Source of the DNA: Ipomoea triloba
Taxonomy: Eukaryota; Streptophyta; Magnoliopsida; Solanales; Convolvulaceae
Length of the DNA stretch: 64,000 bases
Direction: 5' to 3'
NCBI RefSeq assembly: GCF_003576645.1
Contig: NC_044922.1
Span: 11,005,965 to 11,069,964, forward strand
The notes under the pieces were generated by a model. The model worked only from the letters and a program-made list of their open reading frames with translations, did not search any database and was not told the origin of the DNA. The position numbers and the translations under genes were made by a program. Below are positions 48,778 through 60,020 of the stretch, piece by piece (position 1 is the stretch's first letter; the number at the start of each line of letters is the position of its first letter).

Positions 48778-49989
48778 CCTGTCGGTGGAACTGACAATAT
48801 TTGGTTTGGTCCACGTTCGGAGAAACTATCATGCATTATGAGGGAAACTGCACGATTCACATTTCCTCAGCGTGACTTAAAATCACGCTAACCGGATGAG
48901 TAAGCGGTGTCAAGTGTCGTGGTGGGACGAGACGAGGCCGCTCGTGATCTCTCCCCTTCATTGTTGATGACTAGTTTGGGCGTGGTGCTTGGTTGGTCGG
49001 ACCAACTTTATCAGGTCACCCACCCCTCCTGCCTTCTTCCTCATCCTTCTTCTTTCTATCAATCTCCTTTGCCTCACCATAGCGGTTGGCTGTCCGCATT
49101 AGTTCCTTATAGGAGCGTGGATGGTGGGTGTTCAACTGCTTGCGAAAATCCCTCGACCTTAATACCTGGATAAACATGAGGATCACCGCCTTAGGGTCAA
49201 AATCGCACATGTTGTTGACTTCCTTCTTCCACTTGTTCAGAAAATCTTTTAAGCTCTCCCCCTTATCCTGCCTTATTGCGTAGAAGTGAGAGAAAGACTT
49301 CTTACGTTGTATTTTGTCAGAAAAGTAACTCAAAAAACTTTTTGATAGTTCTCCAAAATTTTTGATTGAGCCATCTATGTAACACCCCGTATTTTCGTTC
49401 AAGCCTTGTGTAACCCCTCACCTATTCCAGTAAAATTAAGGTTCGAAAAATATTTCTTTAGGCTATAACATTCTTGAAATGATCTCCCGATGTCTCAAAA
49501 AAAATTATTATAAGTAAGGACAGTTAGTAATAAGCTGCGATCGTACGTCCCAGTCACGAACCGTAAAAAAAAAAAATTTAAGAACTAGTATTCGGACCCG
49601 TTTGTCCTAGGAAATGGATTTTTAGGCACCATACTATTATTCTGGATTTTCCTATTTAATTAGATTAGCCCATAGCAGCTAAAATTTATTTGTGATCGTA
49701 CATCGCGAAATTTCGCGGTTTACCGAACCTAGCCCAATTTTGAGTTCTAGACTGGAATAAATTTTTAGTTTCGGAAATTCTTCTATCTGGATTATTTTCC
49801 ACCGAAACTCCATCTGTTTGGACCCCAACTGATAAGTTGGAAGATATTTTATTATTATTATATATATAATTGTGGATAAGTATTCCACATACATTATTTT
49901 ATTATCATCATTAATATTATTATTATATATATAAGTGTGGATAATCATCCACATATTTAATTATTATTAATATTATTATTATTATCATT

Positions 49990-50020
<31 letters not shown>

Positions 50021-50126
50021 GATATTACGTAATATATATGTATATGATAGGGATAAGAATCCCATTTCTTCAACTCTTCATTCCCTTTCCCATTTCGTAT
50101 TCCTCATTCCCATTTCCGTGAGGGAG
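48778..50126. repeat. Exact second copy of 47424-48772, probably an assembly duplication
   Basis: The offset is 1354 bases. It begins right after the single N at 48777 and ends at the 40-N gap. The frames at 47662-48048 and 49016-49402 are identical, as are those at 48325 and 49679. Confidence 0.85.
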
Positions 50127-50166
50127 NNNNNNNNNNNNNNNNNNNNNNNNNNNNNNNNNNNNNNNN
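50127..50166. other. Assembly gap (40 N)
   Basis: Run of N inside the LTR-like element. Confidence 0.99.
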
Positions 50167-50433
50167 TTTTTTTCCTAAAGCTTATCCCATAAGTTGGGAT
50201 TAAATATAAAAGGAATTTTTTTTCCCTTTTCTTCCCCAAATGCCAAAAAGAGAGAGAGAGAGGTGTGATCATCTTCCACCATTTTTTCTTCCAAAGTTCC
50301 ATAGCCAAATCCTTCTAAACTTCCAATTTATTCGGTAAGTTTTCGATATTATTCGGTAGAAAGCTTTGTAATCCTTCCTAGGTTATGAATCTATGTTTAA
50401 TTTCTTGATATTTGATGTTTTGGTGTTGATTTG

Positions 50434-52138
50434 TGTTGGTCCCAAGGGGATGGGGTACAAGTCTAGAGGGGGGAATTGCTTCCTAAGGTGTTAGAAATCC
50501 TTTACAAGGTAAGGAATNNNNNNNNNNNNNNNNNNNNNNNNNNNNNNNNNNNNNNNNNNNNNNNNNNNNNNNNNNNNNNNNNNNNNNNNNNNNNNNNNNN
50601 NNNNNNNNNNNNNNNNNNNNNNNNNNNNNNNNNNNNNNNNNNNNNNNNNNNNNNNNNNNNNNNNNNNNNNNNNNNNNNNNNNNNNNNNNNNNNNNNNNNN
50701 NNNNNNNNNNNNNNNNNNNNNNNNNNNNNNNNNNNNNNNNNNNNNNNNNNNNNNNNNNNNNNNNNNNNNNNNNNNNNNNNNNNNNNNNNNNNNNNNNNNN
50801 NNNNNNNNNNNNNNNNNNNNNNNNNNNNNNNNNNNNNNNNNNNNNNNNNNNNNNNNNNNNNNNNNNNNNNNNNNNNNNNNNNNNNNNNNNNNNNNNNNNN
50901 NNNNNNNNNNNNNNNNNNNNNNNNNNNNNNNNNNNNNNNNNNNNNNNNNNNNNNNNNNNNNNNNNNNNNNNNNNNNNNNNNNNNNNNNNNNNNNNNNNNN
51001 NNNNNNNNNNNNNNNNNNNNNNNNNNNNNNNNNNNNNNNNNNNNNNNNNNNNNNNNNNNNNNNNNNNNNNNNNNNNNNNNNNNNNNNNNNNNNNNNNNNN
51101 NNNNNNNNNNNNNNNNNNNNNNNNNNNNNNNNNNNNNNNNNNNNNNNNNNNNNNNNNNNNNNNNNNNNNNNNNNNNNNNNNNNNNNNNNNNNNNNNNNNN
51201 NNNNNNNNNNNNNNNNNNNNNNNNNNNNNNNNNNNNNNNNNNNNNNNNNNNNNNNNNNNNNNNNNNNNNNNNNNNNNNNNNNNNNNNNNNNNNNNNNNNN
51301 NNNNNNNNNNNNNNNNNNNNNNNNNNNNNNNNNNNNNNNNNNNNNNNNNNNNNNNNNNNNNNNNNNNNNNNNNNNNNNNNNNNNNNNNNNNNNNNNNNNN
51401 NNNNNNNNNNNNNNNNNNNNNNNNNNNNNNNNNNNNNNNNNNNNNNNNNNNNNNNNNNNNNNNNNNNNNNNNNNNNNNNGTCTTTTGGTAAAAGTTACTC
51501 TTTTTATATTCCCATTATTCCTTGTTTGTAGGGAATCAGACCACTTCAGCATTGGTGCACCTTTTGACCGTTTGTGGTGGAAATCTGACGTGTCATCCAT
51601 TTCCGCCCATTTTGAAATCTTCACGTTCGGCACCTCTTCATTATTCCATCTCCATGATATTCTTCTTCTCCAGACTTTAAGTATGACCGTCATTCAGCTT
51701 TGTTGGAGAATTGTTAGTGTATCGAGACCAAGGTTGATATCTTGATCGCTTAATGTCTCGAACTCAAATATCGAGAGGTCTATCTCTCGAACTCTGTTTA
51801 TGTCTCGAACTGGATAACTGTATCGAGAGGTCCTACCTCTCGAAATCTGCTTATGTCTCGAAACTTAGTTGATGTCTCGCAGACCCTTATTCCTCCAGTG
51901 TTGTCCCATGCTTTCTTCTGATCTGTCTATATGATTACAACACACGAGACTTCTAAGATGTTCAAACAAATTTCCCTCAAGCTTAAATATTTTCCGAGTT
52001 GAGCTCAAAGTTACCCGGTTGTATTTTCGCTCTTGGTTTACTTGTCGAACTTACAGCGTTTTTGCCTATGCATCGAGACTTGGGGATTTCTACTTAACAG
52101 TTGGTATCATCAAAACCTATTACATGATGTTCCTAACA
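50434..52138 (-). repeat. 3' LTR of the SIRE-like element, with a large gap
   Basis: On the minus strand it starts tgttaggaacatcatg directly after the polypurine tract and ends ccatccccttgggaccaaca. About 960 bases are N. The readable part (51720-51900) is packed with tctcgaac and cgagaggt phrases. The last ~42 bases match the LTR end at 62690-62732, but the bases before that do not. Confidence 0.65.
50518..51479. other. Assembly gap (962 N)
   Basis: Run of N inside the LTR. Frames called across it are meaningless. Confidence 0.99.
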
Positions 52139-52429
52139 ATTTCCCCCTTTTTGATGATGCCAACACTTATACTTACTCTATATGGCTGATTTGATAGAAA
52201 GAATTAACAAGGATTTTATTTTTCAGCGCATATGGTAAGTTTGACAACATACTCTACTAAACTATGAATAATATAACTCACGCAACACCCCCAGCAAAAG
52301 ATATATATGATTATAATAAGGGAATGTTTACAAAGTAGTGTTTAGTAGACAGGATTGAAAAAAAAATAAGACCAAGAACAACATAAATATCAATACATTG
52401 AGATGAGATGGAGTTTGGACCACGAGAGC

Positions 52430-55045
52430 TTACTTCTTGTTGGCTTTCCTTTTCTTGTTAATGGCTTCTCGTGTCTTGATGGGGTCTTTCGGATTTACCA
52501 GGCTTAAGTATTCATCTGTGACATCTAGATGCCTGTAGTTCCTGTAGGCTTCCCCCACGAACTCACCATCAATTACTCCATCTTTCCACCAGGCAATGCA
52601 TTCTTCTGGAGACATATTGCTGTGTGTAGATATCCCAGTGATTTTCAGAAGTTTGAATATCTCCAGAGTCAGAATTTGTTCAGTGTCTTCTCTGTTTCCA
52701 AACTTAAAGTTTGTCATGAGAAGATCTATCTTCCTTTCTTCTTCTGACTGTCGTTCTTGTCTTTTTCTTCTTCTTTCTCTGTCCTCTTCTCTCCTTCTCT
52801 CCATTTCCAGTGTACGCTGGACCCTTAGGTTTTCTGCCTGTTTAGCATCCTCCACTGCTTTGCTCATGATTCTTGGTATTTTTGGAGGTGGTCCAGCTGG
52901 TTCACTTGCTGCCCTTTTCTTGCCCGTGGTATCCCCCTTCTTCTTCTCTTTATTTTCCCCCTTGTTGGCATCATCAGCACGGGAGATGAGGGTGGACATA
53001 CCTTCGAAGATTGCTTGAAGTTGGGCAGGGACTTGGTTCGACAGGTCATCTAGTATGGCCTTCATCACATCCTGTCGAAGTTCACTGGAACATTGGAAGG
53101 CTCGAAGCTCTGCTCGCATCTCGGCTAATTCAGCCCTCGCACTTGCAGCCTCTGCTCGAGCTACAGCGGCTTCATCAGTGGCTTTCCGTGCTGCATCCTC
53201 AGCCCATATCGCCTGTTCGAGAAGTTCGGCGTGACGGCCTTGGGATTCACTTGTGCCAGCAGCAGGCATTGCAGCATTGCGGACCACAGCGAGTATTCTT
53301 TCGAGCTGAGCCATCTTCTGAGATTGATCAGCCATGAATTGACGCACTTCGCCAATGAAGACTTCTTCGGCCTGTTGATCATAGTCAGAAGTAGGAGATG
53401 AGGATCGAGATGTACCTTTCGTCGGAGGGGACTTGGGTGCTTCCAGATTTCCACCCATGACTTGCAATTGCGAGTCCACCTCTCGATTTAATGTCTGAGG
53501 ATCCTCAGGGACACAAGGTTCAGAGCTCGAAGGTAGCTCCATGTCAGGTGCTTCATGATTTCCACCTGAGGGATGGATCACTTCTTGCTCCTCACCTCTC
53601 GAACCTGGAGCCTCAGCTTCAGCAACTGCGGAGATAGGGTCAGCCAGAGAGTGTTCTTCGGTATTGGATGCTTCCCTGTTTTCATCCAATAGTGGTTCCC
53701 CCTCAGCATCACCTCTCGAACCAGTGCTGGGAATTTTGTCATCTGCTGGTGAGGTTGGAGACGTAGTGTCGACAGGTGCTTCCGGGTTTCCACCTTCGAT
53801 GGTATCATCAGTACTCCTCGAACCAGCAGGACTTGGAGCATTCTGCTCAAGTTGCTCATTGTTTTGCTCTTCGGTCTGCTCCGATGAGTCTGGGATGATG
53901 ATTATTTCAGGAACAGTAGTAAAACCCGGCAGTGTGAGCAACGGAACTTCACCCTCTCGAATTGTCTGTGCTTCATCAGTAGAGGTCGAGGGTGTGGACT
54001 CAGGTGGTGGCAAAAGTAGAACTGTGTTAGGTGCCACTTGAAGTGCTTCAGAGGTCTCGGATTCACCTCTCGAAACTTCTACCTGTTCGTCCAGAGCAGA
54101 GTTGCTGACTTGGGACAGTGGGATTGCGGCTGTTGCAATATCATCGTGAACAACCCCAGAGGTCTCTCCTGGCCCTCTCGTGAACTCAACGTTCTGTCCC
54201 AAGGAGATGGCAGTGGCGAGCCTGATATCTTCTCGAAATCGTGCTTCTGTTTCAGAATCTTCTTCAGGCTCAGCTTCAACTTCTGGTGCTTCCACTGCTA
54301 TGCTCTTCCCTTTATCAGTTCTTTCACTGTTCAGCTTCATTGCTCGTGTTTCGTGGGCANAACCAACCTTTTTACTGATCAACAGGTTGGCGTTGGAGAC
54401 TGAGCGCATCACTTGCTGTTGAAGGAAGTTGAAGATAATATGTGCCCAGTCCAGCTTGTTGTTGTTCCAAATGGCATGGAGGATTTTGAGGAGGTCTAGA
54501 CTAACCTCGTCAGTTCCGGACACCTTACCGAGTACAAACTTCATGATTAGGTCGGCAGCGAGAGCAAACCTCTCCTTTAGGTGGTACTTGCGGAGGGCAG
54601 AGGATGCTCTGGGTGGTGCAGTCGCTAGTCGGATTTTCTCCCAGAAAGCTTGCTTGTCCAAGTCGTAATCCGATAGATGCTTGACTGCTTCCTCCGATGA
54701 CGCGAAGTCAAATGCCGCTCTGAGGTCACCTACAGATGTTGTGATGGGAAAATCATTAAAGCGGCTTTCGATTTTACCCTTCGTGACCTTGGCATTTGCG
54801 AACCATTCTGTGAAGTCGAGGGGGTGAACGGTCCCGTAGTCGTGCGTCATGTATTTCATCAGTCCTGCTTTCTCAAACTTCTTCAGGACTTTTTCCGCCA
54901 TTTTTGGATTAGGGGAGTTGGTGATGAAGCCATTTCTGTCAAGGATACTCCCCGCCTTGACTTGTTTGATCTGAGAGCGAATGTGTAGCAACTCCCTCTG
55001 ATATGCGTCGGAAGATGAGGTTGATGTAGAGGATTCGGACGCCAT
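52430..55045 (-). CDS. Third ORF (envelope-like position) of the SIRE-like element
   Basis: An open frame of 871 aa with one ambiguous base (N at 54360, which keeps the frame). Residues 1-230 form a globular region (LMKYMTHDYGTVHPLDF, TEWFANAKVTKGKIESRFND, KYHLKERFALAADLIMKFVL) of the kind found in plant retrotransposon third ORFs. Residues 240-620 are acidic, low-complexity and rich in Ser, Pro and Glu. Residues 620-700 form an Ala/Glu-rich coiled coil (AEDAARKATDEAAVARAEAA). A strongly charged helix near 770-800 (ERRREEDRERRRKRQ) precedes a short folded tail ending in Lys. I see no signal peptide and no clear membrane helix, so a true envelope role is doubtful. The frame is far longer than chance and free of stops. 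Confidence 0.75.
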   Translation of the reverse strand: MASESSTSTSSSDAYQRELLHIRSQIKQVKAGSILDRNGFITNSPNPKMAEKVLKKFEKAGLMKYMTHDYGTVHPLDFTEWFANAKVTKGKIESRFNDFPITTSVGDLRAAFDFASSEEAVKHLSDYDLDKQAFWEKIRLATAPPRASSALRKYHLKERFALAADLIMKFVLGKVSGTDEVSLDLLKILHAIWNNNKLDWAHIIFNFLQQQVMRSVSNANLLISKKVGXAHETRAMKLNSERTDKGKSIAVEAPEVEAEPEEDSETEARFREDIRLATAISLGQNVEFTRGPGETSGVVHDDIATAAIPLSQVSNSALDEQVEVSRGESETSEALQVAPNTVLLLPPPESTPSTSTDEAQTIREGEVPLLTLPGFTTVPEIIIIPDSSEQTEEQNNEQLEQNAPSPAGSRSTDDTIEGGNPEAPVDTTSPTSPADDKIPSTGSRGDAEGEPLLDENREASNTEEHSLADPISAVAEAEAPGSRGEEQEVIHPSGGNHEAPDMELPSSSEPCVPEDPQTLNREVDSQLQVMGGNLEAPKSPPTKGTSRSSSPTSDYDQQAEEVFIGEVRQFMADQSQKMAQLERILAVVRNAAMPAAGTSESQGRHAELLEQAIWAEDAARKATDEAAVARAEAASARAELAEMRAELRAFQCSSELRQDVMKAILDDLSNQVPAQLQAIFEGMSTLISRADDANKGENKEKKKGDTTGKKRAASEPAGPPPKIPRIMSKAVEDAKQAENLRVQRTLEMERRREEDRERRRKRQERQSEEERKIDLLMTNFKFGNREDTEQILTLEIFKLLKITGISTHSNMSPEECIAWWKDGVIDGEFVGEAYRNYRHLDVTDEYLSLVNPKDPIKTREAINKKRKANKK

Positions 55046-55488
55046 TGATGAAGGTTAGATGTTTTGGAGGGAATGAGTACTGCGTTTAGGATTTGGGGAT
55101 TTTGGGTAAACGGTTTTAGCTTGAATCCGGGTAAAGAAGGAGGATTTGGCTTTTATATCATGTGGATTCGGGTTAGATATATGGGTAGGGTAGAGTATTT
55201 GATCCGAGAAAAGATACCGGTTAATTTCAAAGAAGTAAAAGGTCAGAAATATCCTTTATAACGGTTATGTATGTAATGTATGGTAAGGATATTTTGGTAA
55301 AGTATAATGCGGTTTTTGGATAGTGGGATGTTTATACAGGCATGCTCCCATTAATCAAGATAATGCCCTTAAGTGCGAAAAACCGTCAGTAACCGATGAC
55401 CACGTGGCTAGCATTAATATCCAAAGTTAGCCGTTTCCCCTCATATATCAGATTCACCTTTCGAAAGTGAATGGTTTTCCACATGAGT
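55046..55488 (-). other. Leader of the third ORF
   Basis: Non-coding spacer upstream of the third ORF on the minus strand. No motif beyond element-wide sequence bias is seen. Confidence 0.4.
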
Positions 55489-55664
55489 TTAAGGATCTTC
55501 CCCCTGAGTGATTGATCCCTAAACCTCCTTATTCCTCCGTCTTGATCTGGTTAAGGATCTTCCCTTTGAGTGATTGATCCCTAACCCTCCTTATTCCTCC
55601 GTCTTGATCTGGTTAAGGATCTTCCCCCTAAGTGATTGATCCCTAACCCTCCTTATTCCTCCGT
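55489..55664. repeat. Three tandem copies of a 62-bp repeat
   Basis: Units start at 55489, 55551 and 55613 with a few substitutions each (shared phrase gtgattgatccctaa). They lie between pol and the third ORF of the SIRE-like element. Confidence 0.9.
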
Positions 55665-56086
55665 TCAGAGATATCAGTTTGTTATCTCTCGAAGTGACCT
55701 CTCGAACTACCCTTCTTCGAGACATAACGTATATAAACAAACTGATCGGGTGACCTCTCGAACTACCTTTCGAACACAGATTGCGAGAGAAACAAGTTTG
55801 ATTCATTTAAAAGATATCACTTGGAACATATCCTTAAGTTCATTTAGTGATTTCCAGATATATTACATATGAATCAATATCCTATTAGATTCCCTAGAAA
55901 CTTTTGTTTGGCCTTGGTCAACCTAATAGGAATCTATCGTTAAGGCGGGAACTAGCCATCTAAAGTCCTATTTGTCTAATAACAGAACTAGGGGTGGCTA
56001 TTCCCTTTTCTTATTCTTCTCTCCGGAGCTGCTTACTATAGTTGGGAGTGACCATCTTCATCGCTAATCCTTTTAAGGTCTTTGGA

Positions 56087-56455
56087 TTAGGTATGATCAC
56101 CCCTTTGACTGCTGCTGACCTCAGAAAGTCCCATCTGGTCTTCCTCTCCATTTCCCTTGGTTCTCCATTTGGTTGAGGAAGGCCCTTTTCCAGAATGTGC
56201 AGCAGTAGGAGTCCCTCTTGTGCAAGACTCTCTTCCCGATTCCAGTATCCCATCGTTGTGGATCTCCTCGTATTTGGGGATCCATTCACCTTGGATGGGA
56301 ATGGGATTCTTGCTTGGATTATCAGGAAGCTCCGTAATCTGTTCACCCTTCGTTGATTCTGGATAGTTTTCTCCTTGAAAATCTTTGGACTTGACTGCCG
56401 GTTTCTTTCCTCTATAAAAGAATGGAACATCATCTTTTCCTTTCTTTTTCTCCAT
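56087..56455 (-). CDS. Small ORF between pol and the third ORF
   Basis: A 122-aa frame from an ATG, Lys/Glu/Gly-rich (start MEKKKGKDDVPFFYRGKKP), with no recognisable domain. It could be an accessory reading frame, part of a spliced third-ORF transcript, or chance. I do not recognise it. Confidence 0.3.
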   Translation of the reverse strand: MEKKKGKDDVPFFYRGKKPAVKSKDFQGENYPESTKGEQITELPDNPSKNPIPIQGEWIPKYEEIHNDGILESGRESCTRGTPTAAHSGKGPSSTKWRTKGNGEEDQMGLSEVSSSQRGDHT

Positions 56456-56655
56456 GGGAAGTTGATGGTTTGATCTTCTGAAAGAAACCCTCCCTTTTAT
56501 AGCCCAATACGGTTATCACTTTTGAGTCACGGGATGTAGTATGAATGACCATTCAATGCTTGTGTAACTCCAAAGCTGCCATAAAGTTGATGAAACCGCC
56601 CCTCACATGCGAAACAGTTCATGGCACTAAAATCAAGAAGATAAGATTTGACCAT

Positions 56656-59600
56656 TCATCCCAATTCTATCATTCCCAATTCTAACCTTAGTTGAGAGAA
56701 TCTATTTTCACATAGTGCTTTTGTGAAAATATCTGCTAGTTGCCCCTCTGTTGCAACATATTCCAAAATAATGTCCTTCCTCTCAACATGGTCTCGGATG
56801 AAGTGATACTTAATATCAATATGCTTTGTTCTAGAATGTAACACTGGATTGTGGGTGATGGCAATAGCACTTGTATTGTCACACATGATCTTAACCTCCT
56901 TACACTCAACCCCATAATCCAGTAATTGTTGCTTCATCTATAAAACCTGAGCACAGCAACTTCCAGCTGCTACATACTCTGCCTCAGCGGTGCTTGTAGC
57001 TATTGAATGCTGTTTCTTGCTAAACCAAGAGACAAGTCTTCCACCTAGAAACTGACATGTCCCTGATGTGCTTTTTCGATCTATCTTACAGCCGGCAAAG
57101 TCCGCATCTGAGTAACCCATAAGTTCGAAAGATCCACCTCTCGAATACCAAAGTCCAACACTTTGCGTACCTTTGAGATATCTAAGAATCTTATTAGATG
57201 CATTTAAGTGACTTTCCTTAGGACTTGCCTGAAACCTAGCACATACACCTACTGCAAAGGATATATCTGGTCTACTAGCAGTTAAATAGAGAAGAGATCC
57301 GATGATACCTCGATAAGTTGTCTGATCGACCTCTCGACCTTCACTGTCGACATCGATACGTAGAGAGGTTCCCATGGGTACTTTGACTGAGGATTTCCCT
57401 TCAATATTGTATTTTCTGAGCAGATCCTTGGTGTATTTCTCCTGATTGATGAAGATACCTTCCTTAAGCTGTCTCACTTGTAATCCAAGGAAGTAGTTTA
57501 GTTCTCCCATCATGCTCATCTCGAACTTCCCTTTCATCAACCTGGAGAACTTCTCGCACAAGTCTGAATTGGTGCTTCCAAAAATGATATCGTCCACATA
57601 GATTTGCACCAATAAGATGTGATCCCCGTCCTTAATTCTAAACAATGTTTTGTCCACTAGGCCTTTGGTGAACCCACACTGAAGTAGAAAAGAGGATAAG
57701 GTATCATACCAAGCTCTCGGAGCTTGTTTTAAGCCGTAAAGTGCCTTCTTTAATTTGTATACATTGTCAGCTCCCACGTCCTTCAAGAAACCCGGAGGTT
57801 GTTCAACGTACACCTCTTCTTCGAGAAGTCCGTTCAGAAAAGCGCTCTTGACATCCATTTGATATACCTTAAAGTCTTTGAAGGCGGCATATGCGAGAAA
57901 GATGCGTATGGCTTCGAGACGTGCCACTGGAGCGAAGGTTTCATCAAAATCTATTCCTTCCTCCTGACAGTAGCCTTTGGCAACAAGTCTGGCCTTGTTC
58001 CTAACAATAATTCCATCCTCATTCATCTTGTTTCTGAAAACCCACTTTGTACCAATGACATTCTGATGATGAGGTCTCGGAACTAGTTCCCAAACATCGT
58101 TCCGTTCAAACTGATGAAGTTCCTCTTGCATGGCTTGCACCCAATCTGGATCACATAGAGCCTCTTCGATCACTTTAGGCTCTATTTGAGATAGAAAGCA
58201 AGCAAACATGCTTTCTCTGTATGCTGATCTGGTTTGAACTCTGTCACGTACATCTCCAATCACTTGATCAGCAGGGTGACTCTTCAACCATCTTAGGTTG
58301 GGTTGTGGCTCCTCAGTTGATGCTTCCGTTGAAGATTGCGATGTGGGTTGAACATCTATGATCTGGATTTGATCAACTGAGTCAGGAGCTTTCTTCTTGG
58401 TAGACTCTTCGTCATCTGATTCTGACTGGAGTTCCGCTACGTCTCGAACTACGGACTGCTTGTCTTCGAGAGGTAAGTTTGATCTCTCGATAGACTCTGG
58501 CTGATCTTCCTCAGCTGCTTCCGTTGTCTTTGATGGTTGATCTGTCAATGCCCTTTCATCAAAGGTAACATGTATGGACTCTTCAACCACTAAACTCCGC
58601 TTGTTGAAGACTCTGAATGCTTTGCTTGTTGATGAGTATCCTAGAAATACTCCATCATCTGCCTTTTCTTCAAAAGTTCTTCGTTGAGCCTTCCCATTGT
58701 TGTGGATATAGCATTTGCACCCGAATGTGTGGAAGTGGCTTACATTCGGTTTTCTTTCATTCCACAACTCATATGGAGTCTTTCCAACTCCTTTCACGAT
58801 CAAGGACCGATTTTGGGTATAGCACGCTGTGTTGATTGCTTCTGCCCAAAATCCTTGTGATATGTTGGCTTGTGAGAGCATGGTCCTTGCGGCTTCTTTG
58901 AGAGTTCTATTCCTTCTTTCAGCAACCCCGTTCTGTTGATTGAGAGTTCTATTCCTTCTTTCAGCAACCCCGTTCTGTTGAGGTGTTCGAGCAGCTGACA
59001 GTTGATGATGAATCCCGTTCTCGTTGCAGTAGCTCTGGATTACTTGATTTATGAACTCTCCACCTTGATCTGACCGGATCTTTAGTATCGAGACATCCTT
59101 TTCAACTTGAACTTGCTTCAAGAGATTTGGCAGGGCAATTTTTGTCTCACTTTTCTTGGTTAAGAACACGGTCCATGTGAATCTTGTGTAGTCATCTACT
59201 ACCACAAGAGTGTACTTCTTTCCCTTTATGCTGGGTGGATCCACTGGGCCAAATAAGTCCATGTGAAGAAGACTTAATGGTCTAGTGGATGATGTCTCGG
59301 CTTTGCTCTTGAAAGAGGATTTGATCTGTTTGCAACGTTGACATGCCTCACAAATTTTATCCTTTCGAAACGTCACTTTGGGCAGTCCTTCCACTAGGTT
59401 CCTCTTAGTAAGCTTGTTGATAGTTTTGAAGTTCAGATGACTAAGCTTACTATGCCAATCCCAGCATAAATCATCCTTGCTCCTTGCTAGCATACATAGG
59501 GATGGTTTTGCAGACCTCCAATCCACTATGTACATGTTTCCTTTCCTTGCTGCTTCCAAGACGACTTCGAGAGATTCCTCGCTCATAATCTGGCATTTGC

Positions 59601-60015
59601 TTTTGGTGAAGATAACTTTGTAGCCCTTGTCACAGAACTGGCTTGTGCTAAGGAGATTGAACTTGAGTCCTTCGACGTAGGATACTCCCTTAATAACCAG
59701 CTCATTCTTTTGAATTTCACCAACAGCTTTTGTGCGTCCCTTCTTCTCGTTGTCGCCAAATGTCACCAANTTGTCACAGAACTGGCTTGTACTAAGGAGA
59801 TTGAACTTGAGCCCTTCAACGTAGGATACTCCCTTAATAACCAGCTCATTCTTTTGAATTTCACCAACAGCTTTTGTGCGTCCCTTCTTCTCGTTGTCGC
59901 CAAATGTCACCAAGGGACCTTCGATAGGTTGGATGTTCTCTAGCAGTGTTAGATTTCCCGTCATATGTCTCGAACACCCACTGTCAATGAACCACATGTC
60001 CCTGGTGTCCTGCAA
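56656..60015 (-). pseudogene. Copia pol of the SIRE-like element, one stop codon
   Basis: Almost one continuous frame. Protease comes first (MWFIDSGCSRHMTGN), then GAG-pre-integrase ([25 protein letters not shown]), integrase ([41 protein letters not shown]), RT ([42 protein letters not shown]) and RNase H ([47 protein letters not shown]). A TAG at 56938-56940 replaces what is normally Trp before MKQQL. The N at 59770 is flanked by a 143-base near-duplicate, and 58901-58984 holds an exact 42-bp tandem duplication inside the conserved integrase motif. Both may be assembly errors, so the element may be less broken than it looks. Confidence 0.92.
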
Positions 60016-60020
60016 GGCAA

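Larger units (their letters stand above)
48024..50433 (+). mobile_element. LTR related to the solo LTR at 44960, inverted, interrupted
   Basis: Begins tgtaacaccccgtattttc and matches the reverse complement of 46872 back towards 46000. Shared phrases include cacgaaccgtaa, ggaaatgga, ccatactattattct and the palindrome CGCGAAATTTCGCG (48350-48363, again at 49704-49717). The copy is inflated by the duplication after the N at 48777 and by a 40-N gap. It is cut at 50434 by the SIRE-like LTR. A TAT/ATT-rich microsatellite lies at about 48600-48690. Confidence 0.72.

Noticed and set aside
50476..51531. Long open frames across 50476-51693 on both strands
   Set aside because: They run through 962 N's and carry no information.
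54360..54360. Single N in the third ORF as a possible contig join
   Set aside because: There is no duplicated sequence on either side and the frame is kept, so it looks like one ambiguous base.
55489..55664. 62-bp tandem repeats as a CRISPR or satellite array
   Set aside because: There are only three contiguous copies with no spacers, inside a retrotransposon.
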